Shown in pieces: positions 27,648-38,067 of a stretch of 64,000 nucleotides of DNA. The DNA comes from Mycolicibacter sinensis (GTDB lineage: Bacteria; Actinomycetota; Actinomycetes; Mycobacteriales; Mycobacteriaceae): NCBI RefSeq assembly GCF_001667945.1, contig NZ_LZJK01000154.1:1-64000 (forward strand). The letters are read 5' to 3'. The number at the start of each line of letters is the position of its first letter. Within the stretch, counting starts at the first letter, position 1. The position numbers and the translations under genes are program-made. The notes beneath the pieces were generated by a model. The model ran no database searches. It was not told the DNA's origin and saw only the letters and a list, made by a program, of their open reading frames with translations.

Positions 27648-28073
27648 TCACGCGGTGCCGTGTTTGCCGAGCGCGGCGTCGACGTTGGCCTTCTTGTCTT
27701 CGGGCTTGCCCGCGGCGGCCGCCTTGCGGCGCTTGGCGATCACCTGTTCGACCACGCCGTTGAGCACCGAACCGAGCGGGAAGCCGACGTAGTGGGTCAA
27801 AAAGATCGGCAGCTCGCGCAGCTCGTCCTCGGTCAGTTCGGAGTTGTGCAGCGCGGCATTGACCTGGATCTCGGCCAGGTCTTTGAGTCCGAGGGCGGTC
27901 ACCACCGACAAGGTCATCAATCGCTTGTCGCGCATGGAGAGTCCGGGTCGGGTCCAGATCCGGCCGAACAGGTGGTCGGCGGTGAGCGCGAAGTAGTCGC
28001 CGGGCATGTCCGGCATCTCCCAGGCGTAGACCTCGTTCATCTTGGCCAGGCCGGTGCGGCGCAGTTCGTCCAT
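27648..28073 (-). CDS. Carboxymuconolactone decarboxylase family protein
   Basis: The protein is 141 residues from ATG 28073, with a good AGGAGA ribosome site. It has the CMD core (SMRDKRLMTLSVVTALG, then the helix with ALHNSELTEDELRE). The CxxC pair of AhpD-type peroxidases is absent, so a decarboxylase/lactonase-like or unknown role is more likely. It is the position equivalent of Rv0771. It follows the 6PGDH-like dehydrogenase gene with a 10-bp gap. Confidence 0.92.
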   Translation of the reverse strand: MDELRRTGLAKMNEVYAWEMPDMPGDYFALTADHLFGRIWTRPGLSMRDKRLMTLSVVTALGLKDLAEIQVNAALHNSELTEDELRELPIFLTHYVGFPLGSVLNGVVEQVIAKRRKAAAAGKPEDKKANVDAALGKHGTA

Positions 28074-28083
28074 CAGATCTCTC

Positions 28084-28947
28084 CTAGTCGTCGGTATGCG
28101 GCACGCCCAGGCCGGCGGCGAGTTCGGCCAGCGCCACCTGGGCAAGCGGAAGGTCCACGCCGGTGGCCCGCCCCAGCCCCAGTGCCAGGCTGAGGTCTTT
28201 CTCCCCGAGCCCGCGGGTGTGGGTGAACGCGTCGCGCAGGAAGTGGTCTTCGGCCAGGGGTGCCGTCGAGTCGAGCAGCATGATCGCCCCCGGCCCGCCG
28301 GTGAGCGCATCGGTGTGCCGCACCACGCGGCCCAGCGCCTGCAGATCCAGCCCGGCTGCTTCGGCCAGTTTCATGGCCTCTCCGGCCGCGGCGTAGCCGG
28401 TGAAGGTCAACATGTTGCGCGCCAGCTTCATTCGGGTACCGGCACCGGGCTCACCGGCGTGGATGACCAGCGACGCCCAGCACTTGAACGCCGGCTTGAC
28501 CTGTTCGTAGACGCTGCGCTCGGCCCCGACCATGGTGGCCAACTGGCCCTGGTCGGCGGCTCCGGCGCCACCGCTGACCGGTGCGTCGATGACGTGGAGA
28601 CCCTGCGGCTTGAGCTGCTCGGCCAGCTCGGCGGCCGTGGTGTCGGCGATCGTGGAGTGGATCGCGATGACGGTGCCGGGTTTGGCATGAGCCGCCAGTT
28701 CGGCGACCACCTCGCGGACCTGGGCGTCGTCGAGCACCGTGACGCTGATGATGTCGGCGCTCGCCCCGACGTCGGCGACGCTGTGGGCGGCGCCAGCCCC
28801 GGCCTCGGCGAGCGGCGTCATCGCCTCGGCCCTCAGGTCGAATACCGTTACGCCGCCGGGCCAATCGAGAAGACGCTTGGCCATCGGTGCGCCCATGTTC
28901 CCCAGCCCGATGTAGCCGAGGCGGGGTTGCGCATCAGTTGTGTTCAT
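28084..28947 (-). CDS. NAD(P)-dependent 6-phosphogluconate/3-hydroxyisobutyrate dehydrogenase-like protein
   Basis: The protein is 287 residues from ATG 28947. The Rossmann motif is GLGNMGAPMAKRL. The substrate motif DAPVSGGAGAADQG and the catalytic lysine region (GAGTRMKLARN) are those of beta-hydroxyacid dehydrogenases. It is the position equivalent of Rv0770. The start overlaps the upstream SDR stop by 4 bp (ATGA). Longer frames upstream run over the SDR in another phase and are not coding. Confidence 0.93.
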   Translation of the reverse strand: MNTTDAQPRLGYIGLGNMGAPMAKRLLDWPGGVTVFDLRAEAMTPLAEAGAGAAHSVADVGASADIISVTVLDDAQVREVVAELAAHAKPGTVIAIHSTIADTTAAELAEQLKPQGLHVIDAPVSGGAGAADQGQLATMVGAERSVYEQVKPAFKCWASLVIHAGEPGAGTRMKLARNMLTFTGYAAAGEAMKLAEAAGLDLQALGRVVRHTDALTGGPGAIMLLDSTAPLAEDHFLRDAFTHTRGLGEKDLSLALGLGRATGVDLPLAQVALAELAAGLGVPHTDD

Positions 28948-29696
28948 GACCGGATGATCTGTCCGCCGTCGACATTGAAGATCTGCCCGGTGATCCACGA
29001 TGCCGAATCCGACAGCAGGAACAGGCACATCGGAACCAGGTCTTCGGGCGTGCCCATCCGGGCCAGCGGCAGCTGCTGCACCATCTGCTTGACGATGGCC
29101 TGCGGGGTGGTGGTCCGGTTGGCCTCGGTGTCGATCGGGCCGGGCGCGATCGCGTTGATCCGGATGTTGCGCCAGCCCAGTTCGCGGGAGAGCTGCTGGG
29201 TCAAGCCGTTGATGCCCACCTTGGCCAGCCCGTAGAAATTCGAGTAGACCCATGCGGCGGTGGAGGACTGGTTGACGATGGCACCGCCACCGCGCTTGGT
29301 CATGTGCTCGTAGACCGCGCGGGTACAGATCAGCGCGCCGTCCAGATTCACCCGCATGAACTTCTCGTAGTAGTCCCACGGCACGGTCAGCAGACCGTCG
29401 AGCTTCATGCCGCCGAAGATCGCGGCGTTGTTGACCAGATAGTCGATCCCGCCGAACTCGGCCACCGCGGCATCCGCCATGGCCTGCGCCGACTCGGGAT
29501 CGGAGACGTCGACGCGCACCGCGATCGCCTTGCCGCCGTCGGCGACGATCTGCTTGGCCACGCTCTGCGCACCGTCAGTATTGATGTCGGCGACCACCAC
29601 CGCGGCCCCCTGCGCGGCCAACGCCTGGGCATATGCCTGGCCGATCCCGCCACCGGAACCGGTGACGATGGCCACCTTGTCGTCGAATTGCCCCAT
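28944..29696 (-). CDS. Short-chain dehydrogenase/reductase (Rv0769-like)
   Basis: The protein is 250 residues from ATG 29696, chosen because GGGAG sits 9 bp upstream; ATG 29705 abuts that site. Marks: GSGGGIGQAYA (cofactor), NNAAIFGG, Ser in QSSTAA and YxxxK in YGLAKVG, with a C-terminal NVDGGQIIRS. It closely matches Rv0769 as recalled. It is coupled to the 6PGDH-like gene and is downstream of the aldehyde dehydrogenase. Confidence 0.94.
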   Translation of the reverse strand: MGQFDDKVAIVTGSGGGIGQAYAQALAAQGAAVVVADINTDGAQSVAKQIVADGGKAIAVRVDVSDPESAQAMADAAVAEFGGIDYLVNNAAIFGGMKLDGLLTVPWDYYEKFMRVNLDGALICTRAVYEHMTKRGGGAIVNQSSTAAWVYSNFYGLAKVGINGLTQQLSRELGWRNIRINAIAPGPIDTEANRTTTPQAIVKQMVQQLPLARMGTPEDLVPMCLFLLSDSASWITGQIFNVDGGQIIRS

Positions 29697-29720
29697 CTGC
29701 TGCATCTCCCTTGTTGCTCG

Positions 29721-31187
29721 TCAGTTCGCCGCTGTCGCAATGGCTTTGATTTCCAGGTACTCCTCGAACCCGGCCACACCCATCTCCCGGCCGTTGCCGG
29801 ACTGCTTGTATCCGCCGAACGGCATGTCCGCGGAGTACCAGACCCCGCCGTTGACGTTGACGGTGCCGGCACGAAGCCGGGCCGCTACCCGGGCGGCCCG
29901 GTCGGCGTCTGCACCGTAGACCGTTGCCGACAACCCGTAGGGCGAGTCGTTGGCGATGCGCACCGCGTCGTCGTCGCCGTCGTGGGCGATCACGGTGAGC
30001 ACCGGGCCGAAGATCTCTTCGCGGGCCACCCGAGCGTCGTTGGTCAGCCCGGCGATCACGGTGGGTTCGATGAAGAAGCCGGCGGGCTGGTCGGCCGGGC
30101 GCCCACCACCGCAGGCGAATTCACCGCCCTCGGCCAGCGCCAGATCCAGGTAGCTTTGCACCCGGTCACGCTGGCGCGCCGAGATGACCGGGCCGCAGAC
30201 CGTTCCGGGCTTGGTGGGATCACCCGGCTTGATCGAGCCCATGGTGCCGGCGGCGATGGCGACCGCCTCGTCGTAGCGGGCCCGCGGCACCACCAGCCGG
30301 GTGGTGATCGCGCAGCCCTGCCCGGCGTGCAGGCAGACCGAGAACCCGGCCACCGAGCAGGCCCCGGCCAGATCGGCATCGTCGAGCACCACGAAGGCGG
30401 ATTTGCCGCCCAGCTCCAAGAAGACCTTCTTGATGGTCGCGGCCGCATCCGCCATCACGCTGCGGCCGGTGGCCGTTGACCCGGTGAACGAGACCATGTC
30501 CACCCGAGGGTCTCCTGCGAGCATCGCACCCAGGGTGTGGTCGGTGGAGGTGACGATGTTGACCACGCCGGGCGGGATGTCGGTGTGCTCGGCGATCAAG
30601 TCTCCGAGCACCGCGGCGACCCACGGGGTATCCGGTGCGGGCTTGAGCACTATCGTGTTGCCGGCGGCCAGCGCCGGGCCGAGCTTGGCCAGGTTGATCT
30701 GGTGCGGGAAGTTCCACGGGGTGATGGCGCCGACGACGCCGACCGCCTCGCGCACCACCGAGCGCCGGGTGGGAATGCCCAGCGGGGTGGCATGGCCGAG
30801 ATCCTGGGTCCATTCGTAGCTTTCGGCGGTGTCCGCGGCGAACCCGAGGTCAGCGATCGGGCCTTCGAGCTGCGCGCCGGCGGTGAGCATCCGCGGGGCA
30901 CCGACCTCGGCGATGGTCAGCTCCCGGAGCTCTTCGACGTGCTCGCGCAGCACGTCACGCAGCTGGCGTATGCAGCGCACCCGCAGCTCGGTGTTGGTCG
31001 ACCAGTCGGTGTCGTCGAAAGCCCGCCGTGCCGCGTCGATGGCGCGGTCCATGTCGGCGGCGTCCGCGTTGGCCGCCTCGCCGAGCACCTCCTCGGTGGC
31101 CGGGTTGACCGTGGCGAAGCCGCCGGCCCCGCCGGAGGTCAGCTTTCCGTCGATGAGCAGTCGGCTCGTGCCGTCAATCAGCGCCAT
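29721..31187 (-). CDS. aldA: NAD-dependent aldehyde dehydrogenase AldA (Rv0768-like)
   Basis: The protein is 488 residues, normal for the ALDH superfamily. The NAD fold has TPWNFPH and the turn FTGSTATG. The catalytic Glu is in LELGGKS and the nucleophile Cys in GQGCAITTR. It oxidises an aldehyde to the acid. It is the first gene of the leftward run ALDH-SDR-6PGDH-CMD-ECH-SDR. A TGGACA-type palindrome lies 35 bp upstream of the start, so regulation by the divergent TetR protein is likely. Confidence 0.95.
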   Translation of the reverse strand: MALIDGTSRLLIDGKLTSGGAGGFATVNPATEEVLGEAANADAADMDRAIDAARRAFDDTDWSTNTELRVRCIRQLRDVLREHVEELRELTIAEVGAPRMLTAGAQLEGPIADLGFAADTAESYEWTQDLGHATPLGIPTRRSVVREAVGVVGAITPWNFPHQINLAKLGPALAAGNTIVLKPAPDTPWVAAVLGDLIAEHTDIPPGVVNIVTSTDHTLGAMLAGDPRVDMVSFTGSTATGRSVMADAAATIKKVFLELGGKSAFVVLDDADLAGACSVAGFSVCLHAGQGCAITTRLVVPRARYDEAVAIAAGTMGSIKPGDPTKPGTVCGPVISARQRDRVQSYLDLALAEGGEFACGGGRPADQPAGFFIEPTVIAGLTNDARVAREEIFGPVLTVIAHDGDDDAVRIANDSPYGLSATVYGADADRAARVAARLRAGTVNVNGGVWYSADMPFGGYKQSGNGREMGVAGFEEYLEIKAIATAAN

Positions 31188-31221
31188 CAGTCACTCCCAC
31201 GCTTGGTGCCCCGGCCAAATT

Positions 31222-31233
31222 GGACACTTGTCC
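31222..31233. promoter_or_regulatory. Candidate TetR operator upstream of aldA
   Basis: GGACA and TGTCC flank CT. It is 35 bp upstream of the aldA start. It repeats the GGACA-NN-TGTCC pattern found at the TetR gene start, 122 bp away. Confidence 0.55.
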
Positions 31234-31343
31234 GTTATCGCTGGGTGGAACCCTAACCGCAGACTTGCCGGGACCGCAACCCGGAAGGCGAGAAACCGTT
31301 CTCCCCCAGCGGACTTGCCTAACCAAACCACCTTCAGTTACGT

Positions 31344-31357
31344 TGGACAGGTGTCCA
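31344..31357. promoter_or_regulatory. Candidate TetR operator at the TetR gene start
   Basis: TGGACA and TGTCCA flank GG, a perfect 14-bp palindrome. It covers the GTG start at 31351. A TACGTT element (31339-31344) stands at the -10 distance for a leaderless transcript beginning at that GTG. Confidence 0.6.
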
Positions 31358-31953
31358 GTGAATCGGTGGCAGCCGTCACATCGATGAACGGCGCGCCCCG
31401 CAATCGTCGCCAGGAGGAGACCTTCCGCAAAGTGCTGACCGCCGGCGTCGAGATGTTGCGGGAGAAGTCATATGCGGACTTGACCGTCCGCGCGGTCGCC
31501 GCACGGGCCAAGGTCGCTCCGGCAACCGCCTACACCTACTTCTCGTCGAAGAACCACCTGATCGCCGAGGTCTACCTGGATCTGGTCCGTCAGGTGCCCT
31601 ACTTCACCGACGTCAACGAGCCGATGCCGAGTCGGGTCAACCAGGCGCTGCGGCACCTGGCGCTGGTGGTCGCCGACGAGCCCGAGGTCGCCGCGGCCTG
31701 CACGGCGGCGCTGCTCAGCGGCAGCGGCGACCCAGCGGTCCGCACGGTGCGCGACCGGATCGGCGCGGAGATCCACCGTCGCATCACCTCGGCGATCGGC
31801 CCGGGCGCAGATCCGCGGACCGTCTCGGCTTTGGAGATGACGTTCTTCGGCGCCCTGGTCAATGCCGGCAGCGGCGCCGTCACCTACCACCAGATCACCG
31901 ATCGGCTGGCCTACGTGGTCAGCCTGATCCTCGAAGCAGGAGCATCGCGATGA
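31351..31953 (+). CDS. TetR family regulator (Rv0767c-like)
   Basis: The protein is 200 residues from GTG 31351; ATG 31384 is an alternative with no ribosome site. The HTH region reads VRAVAARAKVAPATAYTYF followed by SSKNHLI. The C-terminal domain is a helical ligand pocket. It leads the cyp123-cyp51 operon: its stop overlaps the cyp123 start by 4 bp (ATGA). It is divergent from aldA. Two matching palindromes in the shared promoter region suggest that it represses both directions and itself. Confidence 0.9.
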   Translation: MSSESVAAVTSMNGAPRNRRQEETFRKVLTAGVEMLREKSYADLTVRAVAARAKVAPATAYTYFSSKNHLIAEVYLDLVRQVPYFTDVNEPMPSRVNQALRHLALVVADEPEVAAACTAALLSGSGDPAVRTVRDRIGAEIHRRITSAIGPGADPRTVSALEMTFFGALVNAGSGAVTYHQITDRLAYVVSLILEAGASR

Positions 31954-33167
31954 GTCTTCAGACCGCGCCGCCGGTCCTCAACCCCTACGACTACGACTTC
32001 CATGAGGACCCGTTCCCGTACTACCGGCGGCTACGCGACGAAGCCCCGGTGTATCACAACGAAGAGCTGAACTTCTGGGCGATCTCGCGGCACACCGATG
32101 TGCTGCACGGGTTCCGCAACAGCGAGGCGCTGTCCAACCGCGACGGTGTCTCACTGGACCCGGTCTCCCGCGGCCCACATGCCCAGCTGGTGATGTCGTT
32201 TCTGGCGATGGACGATCCGCAGCATCTGCGGCTTCGCACCCTGGTGTCCAAGGGCTTCACCCCGCGCCGGATCCGCGAGCTCGAACCGCAGGTGGTGCGG
32301 CTGGCGCGTCAGCATCTCGACGCCGCGATCCAGCCCGGCTCCGACGGCACCTGTTCGTTCGACTTCATCAACGATTTCGCCGGCAAGCTGCCGATGGACG
32401 TCATCTCCGAGCTGATGGGGGTTCCCGAGGCCGACCGGGCGCGGATCCGGGAACTCGCCGATGGGGTGCTGCACCGCGAGGACGGGGTGACCGACGTCCC
32501 GCCGTCGGCGATTCAGGCGTCGGTGGATCTGATGACCTACTACACCGAGATGATCGCCGACTTCAAGAAGAACCCGGCCGACAATCTGACCTCGGCGCTG
32601 CTGGAGACCGAGGTCGACGGGGACCGCTTGGGCGACCAGGAGATCCTGGCGTTCCTGTTCCTGATGGTGATCGCCGGCAACGAGACCACCACCAAGCTGC
32701 TGGGCAGCTCGGTCTACTGGGGCCACCGCAACCGCGACCAGCTGGCTTTGGTGTTCGCCGACCGCTCCCGGATCCCGCTGTGGGTGGAGGAGACGCTGCG
32801 CTATGACACGCCCAGCCAGATCCTGGCACGCACCGCCGCGCAGGATTACACCCTGCACGGCACCACCATCCCCGCTGATTCGGTGGTACTGCTGTTGCCC
32901 GGCTCCGGAAACCGCGACGAACGGGTCTTCGACGACCCCGACGAATTCCGGATCGGCCGCGACATCGGCTCCAAGCTGCTCAGTTTCGGCAGCGGCGCCC
33001 ACTTCTGCCTCGGAGCGCACCTGGCCCGGATGGAGGCCCGGGTGGCGCTCGAGGAACTGCTCAACCGGATCAGTGACTACCAGGTCGATGAGGCCAACGC
33101 CGTGCGGGTGCATTCCTCCAACGTGCGGGGCTTCGCCGACCTCCCGATCACCATCAAGGAGGCGTAA
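31950..33167 (+). CDS. cyp123: Cytochrome P450 CYP123
   Basis: The protein is 405 residues. It has the I-helix motif AGNETTTK, the ExxR helix (EETLRY), and the heme loop [17 protein letters not shown]. It tracks CYP123 (Rv0766c) in sequence and place. The oxidised substrate is unknown; its linkage to cyp51 and a ferredoxin suggests sterol-like lipids. It is coupled to the TetR gene and is followed directly by an SDR gene with no gap. Confidence 0.94.
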   Translation: MSLQTAPPVLNPYDYDFHEDPFPYYRRLRDEAPVYHNEELNFWAISRHTDVLHGFRNSEALSNRDGVSLDPVSRGPHAQLVMSFLAMDDPQHLRLRTLVSKGFTPRRIRELEPQVVRLARQHLDAAIQPGSDGTCSFDFINDFAGKLPMDVISELMGVPEADRARIRELADGVLHREDGVTDVPPSAIQASVDLMTYYTEMIADFKKNPADNLTSALLETEVDGDRLGDQEILAFLFLMVIAGNETTTKLLGSSVYWGHRNRDQLALVFADRSRIPLWVEETLRYDTPSQILARTAAQDYTLHGTTIPADSVVLLLPGSGNRDERVFDDPDEFRIGRDIGSKLLSFGSGAHFCLGAHLARMEARVALEELLNRISDYQVDEANAVRVHSSNVRGFADLPITIKEA

Positions 33168-33994
33168 ATGCCACGTTTCGATCCACCTCCGGCCCGCCGG
33201 CCCGCCATCGTCGCCGGCGCGTCTTCCGGTATCGGTGCGGCCACCGCGGAAGAGCTGGCGAGCCGCGGATTCCCGGTGGCGCTCGGTGCCCGACGCACCG
33301 ACAAACTCGCCGATCTGGTCGCCAAGATCCGCGACGACGGCGGTGAAGCGGTTGCGTTCCCGCTGGATGTCACCGACGCCGATTCCGTCAAATCGTTTGT
33401 GGCGCAGAGTATCGAGGCTCTCGGTGAGATCGAGCTGCTGGTCTCGGGCGCCGGCGACATGTTCCCGGGCCGTATCCACGAGATGAGCACCGAGGCGTTC
33501 AACGACCAGATCCAGGTTCACCTGATCGGCGCCAACCGGCTCGCCACCGCAGTGGTGCCCGACATGGTGGCCCGCCGCCGCGGCGACGTGATCTTCGTCG
33601 GCTCCGATGTCGCACTGCAGCAGCGCCCACACATGGGCGCCTACGGCGCTGCCAAATCCGCGCTGGTTGCCATGGTGAACAACATGCGGATGGAGTTGGA
33701 GGGCACCGGGGTTCGGGCTTCAATCGTGCACCCCGGTCCGACTCTGACCGAGATGGGCTGGAAGCTGTCGGCCGAGCAGGTGGGGCCGATGCTGGAGGAC
33801 TGGGCCAAGTGGGGACAGGCTCGGCACAGCTACTTTCTTCGGCCACAAGACCTGGCTCGCGCCATCGCGTTCGTCGCCGAAACTCCTCGCGGCGCACACA
33901 TCGTCGACATGGAGGTGCAGCCGGAGGCCCCGCTGCACGACACCGCCTCCGACCGCCAGCACCTGCAATTGGGCGAGGAAGGAATGCCGAAATC

Positions 33995-33998
<4 letters not shown>
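33168..33998 (+). CDS. Short-chain dehydrogenase/reductase (Rv0765c-like)
   Basis: The protein is 276 residues. Cofactor motif GASSGIGAATAEEL, then Ser in VGSDVAL and YxxxK in YGAAKSA. It begins at the base after the cyp123 stop and overlaps the cyp51 start by 4 bp, so it is translated with both. Placed between two P450s and a ferredoxin, it may oxidise or reduce a P450 product. That is inferred from context. Confidence 0.92.
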
Positions 33999-35571
<1,573 letters not shown>

Positions 35572-35574
35572 GAG

Positions 35575-36126
35575 ATGCCGTCGTTCCCCCGCGAAGAACT
35601 CGAAGATGTCGTCGAACGCTGGTTGCAGGCCAACCGCGAAGCCGAAAAGGCCGGCGACTGGCGCAATCTGGCCGCCTTCTACACCGATGACGCGACCTAC
35701 GGCTGGAACATCGGCCCCAAGGAAGACGTCATGTGCGTCGGCATCGACGAGATCCGCGACATCGCCCTGGGCCAGGAGATGGACGGACTGCACGGCTGGA
35801 CCTACCCCTACCAGAAGGTGATCATCGACGACCGGCAGGGCGAGGTGGTCGGCTTCTGGAAGCAGGTCGCCAAAATAGGTGAAGCAGCCGACGACGTGCG
35901 CGAGATCTACGGGATCGGCGGCAGCTGGTTCCGTTACGCCGGCAACGGCAAGTTCAACTGGCAGCGCGACTTCTTCGACTTCGGCCACGTCTCAGCGCTC
36001 TACATGGAACTGATCAAGGCGGGCAAGCTGTCGGCGGGCATGCAGAAGCGCATCGAACGCAGTATGGCCGGCGAGAAGATTCCCGGCTACTACCCGCTGG
36101 GCCAGTCGCCCGTTCCGCTCTGGTAG
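35575..36126 (+). CDS. NTF2/SnoaL-like domain protein (Rv0762c-like)
   Basis: The protein is 183 residues. The first 120 residues read as a cone-like NTF2 fold: a long first helix (REELEDVVERWLQANREAEK), then WRNLAAFYTDDATYGWNIG. The C-terminal tail is specific to this group (KIPGYYPLGQSPVPLW). The function is unknown; relatives bind or isomerise steroid-like or polyketide ligands. It sits in the cyp123-cyp51 operon. Confidence 0.88.
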   Translation: MPSFPREELEDVVERWLQANREAEKAGDWRNLAAFYTDDATYGWNIGPKEDVMCVGIDEIRDIALGQEMDGLHGWTYPYQKVIIDDRQGEVVGFWKQVAKIGEAADDVREIYGIGGSWFRYAGNGKFNWQRDFFDFGHVSALYMELIKAGKLSAGMQKRIERSMAGEKIPGYYPLGQSPVPLW

Positions 36127-36152
36127 CCCACCGCGGACACCCAGGAGAACAC

Positions 36153-37241
36153 GTGGCCATACGCGTCGCTCTGATCGGCACCGGTAATGCGGGGCGCATC
36201 GCCCTGCGGAGCCTGATCAGCAATCCCGCCTACGAGCTCACCGGGGTGTGGGTCTCAACGGCCGCCAAGGTGGGCCGAGACGCCGGTGACCTGGCCGGCC
36301 TCGAGGTGCACACCGGAATCGCCGCCACCGACGACTTCGATGCGATCATCGCCGCCAAACCCGACGCCGCGGTCTACTGCGCCATGGGTGATACCCGGCT
36401 GCCCGGTGCGCTGCGGGACGTCTGCCGGCTGCTCGCCGCCGGGGTCAACGTCATCGGGACGGCTCCCGGTGTCCTGCAGTATCCCTGGGGCGTCATCCCG
36501 GACAAGTTCATCGGCCCCGTCGAAGACGCCGCCCGGCAAGGCAATTCGAGTGTCTACGTCAACGGGGTAGATCCCGGCTTCATCAATGACCTGGTGCCCT
36601 TGGCGTTCGCCAGCACGTGCCAGCGCGTGGAGCAGATCCGCTGCCTGGAGATCGCCGACTACGCGACCTACGACGGCGCCGAGGTCATGTTCGACGTGAT
36701 GGGCTTCGGGAGTTCACTCGACGACGTCCCGATGCTGCTCCAGCCCGGCATCTTGAGCATCGCGTGGGGCGCCGCGATCCGCGAACTCGCCACCGGGTTG
36801 GGCGTCACCCTGGATGCCATCACCGACTCGTGCGAGCGGGAGCCGGCGCCGGAGGCATTCGACATCGCCGCCGGGCATATCCCCAAGGGCGGCGTCGCCG
36901 CACTCAAATTCGAGATCCGCGGCATCGTCGACGGGCACCCGCTGATCGTGGTGGAGCACGTCACCCGGCTGCGCAGCGACCTGCGGCCGGACTGGGCGCA
37001 GCCTTCCCAACCGGGTGGCTGCTATCGGGTGGAGATCACCGGCGAGCCGTCGTATGCGGTCGACATCCGCCCGACCAGCCGCCACGGCGACCACAACTAC
37101 GCGGCGATCGCCGCCGGGGTGGGCCGGGTCGTCAACGCCGTGCCCGCCGTAGTCGCGGCGCCGGCCGGCATCGTCACCACACTTGATCTACCGCTGGCCG
37201 CCCGTGGCGTGCAGCTAACCACCGAATCACCGAAAGGCTGA
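36153..37241 (+). CDS. DapB-like NAD(P)-binding dehydrogenase
   Basis: The protein is 362 residues from GTG 36153 with CAGGAGA upstream. The N-terminal Rossmann fold has GTGNAGR and later YCAMGDTR. The rest resembles the mycobacterial 'dihydrodipicolinate reductase' group that is not part of lysine synthesis. The substrate is unknown. As recalled, this gene and the next two are not at this place in M. tuberculosis, so it belongs to an inserted three-gene block between the SnoaL-like gene and adhB. Confidence 0.85.
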   Translation: MAIRVALIGTGNAGRIALRSLISNPAYELTGVWVSTAAKVGRDAGDLAGLEVHTGIAATDDFDAIIAAKPDAAVYCAMGDTRLPGALRDVCRLLAAGVNVIGTAPGVLQYPWGVIPDKFIGPVEDAARQGNSSVYVNGVDPGFINDLVPLAFASTCQRVEQIRCLEIADYATYDGAEVMFDVMGFGSSLDDVPMLLQPGILSIAWGAAIRELATGLGVTLDAITDSCEREPAPEAFDIAAGHIPKGGVAALKFEIRGIVDGHPLIVVEHVTRLRSDLRPDWAQPSQPGGCYRVEITGEPSYAVDIRPTSRHGDHNYAAIAAGVGRVVNAVPAVVAAPAGIVTTLDLPLAARGVQLTTESPKG

Positions 37242-37249
37242 GCACAACT

Positions 37250-37990
37250 ATGGGACGTGTGGACGGAAAAGTCGTTCTGATCAGTGGCGGCGCGCGCGGG
37301 ATGGGCGCGTCCCACGCCCGGATGCTGGTCGACGAAGGCGCCAAAGTGGTCATCGGCGACGTACTCGATGACGAGGGCGCCGCGCTGGCCGGCGAACTCG
37401 GCGACGCCGCGGCCTACGTACACCTCGACGTCCGCGACCCCGAGCAGTGGGCCGCCGCCGTGGCGGCCGCGGTCAGCGGGTTCGGCAAGCTGAACGTATT
37501 GGTCAATAATGCCGGGACCGTCGCGTTGGGGTCGCTGCGCAAGTTCGATCTGGACCAGTGGCACAACGTGATCGACGTCAACCTCAACGGCACCTTTCTG
37601 GGCATGCGCGCGGTGATCGACTCGATGATCGCGGCGGGCGGCGGATCCATCATCAACGTATCCTCGATCGAGGGCCTGCGCGGGGCACCGATGGTGCACC
37701 CCTACGTGGCGTCGAAGTGGGCGGTGCGCGGGCTGTCCAAATCCGCCGCACTTGAACTGGCGCGTCACAACATTCGGGTCAATTCACTGCATCCCGGGTT
37801 CATCCGCACCCCGATGACCGAGCACCTGCCCGAAGACATGGTCACGATCCCGCTCGGCCGACCCGGCGAATCCGAGGAGGTCTCCACCTTCGTGGTGTTT
37901 CTGGCCAGCGACGAATCCTCCTACGCCACCGGCTCGGAGTTCGTCATGGACGGCGGTCTGGTCACCGACGTTCCGCACAAGACCGGTTGA
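37250..37990 (+). CDS. Short-chain dehydrogenase, hydroxysteroid-dehydrogenase-like
   Basis: The protein is 246 residues. Cofactor motif GGARGMGASHAR, NNAGTVA, Ser in VSSIEG, YxxxK in YVASKWA, and a C-terminal MDGGLVTD. The opening (VDGKVVLISGGARGMGASH) is close to 3-alpha/20-beta-hydroxysteroid dehydrogenases such as Rv2002. NAD(H)-dependent oxidation of a hydroxysteroid is likely but not proved. It starts 8 bp after the DapB-like gene. Confidence 0.92.
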   Translation: MGRVDGKVVLISGGARGMGASHARMLVDEGAKVVIGDVLDDEGAALAGELGDAAAYVHLDVRDPEQWAAAVAAAVSGFGKLNVLVNNAGTVALGSLRKFDLDQWHNVIDVNLNGTFLGMRAVIDSMIAAGGGSIINVSSIEGLRGAPMVHPYVASKWAVRGLSKSAALELARHNIRVNSLHPGFIRTPMTEHLPEDMVTIPLGRPGESEEVSTFVVFLASDESSYATGSEFVMDGGLVTDVPHKTG

Positions 37991-37998
37991 CACTAGGT

Positions 37999-38023
37999 CA
38001 TACACATGGACATGATGTGTATG
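37999..38023. promoter_or_regulatory. Perfect 9-bp inverted repeat upstream of the P450
   Basis: CATACACAT and ATGTGTATG flank GGACATG. It is AT-rich in a GC-rich region and begins 8 bp after the SDR stop, 45 bp before the P450 start. An operator or an RNA hairpin are both possible. Confidence 0.5.
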
Positions 38024-38067
38024 CCCGGCGCCGGCTCGGCGCCCCGCGACAATCAGAGGTGTTCGTC

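Noticed and set aside
37987-38067. Earlier start for the CYP125-like P450
   Set aside because: It would begin at a TTG overlapping the SDR stop and translate a perfect palindrome. The TTG at 38068 has a ribosome site and a normal P450 N-terminus.
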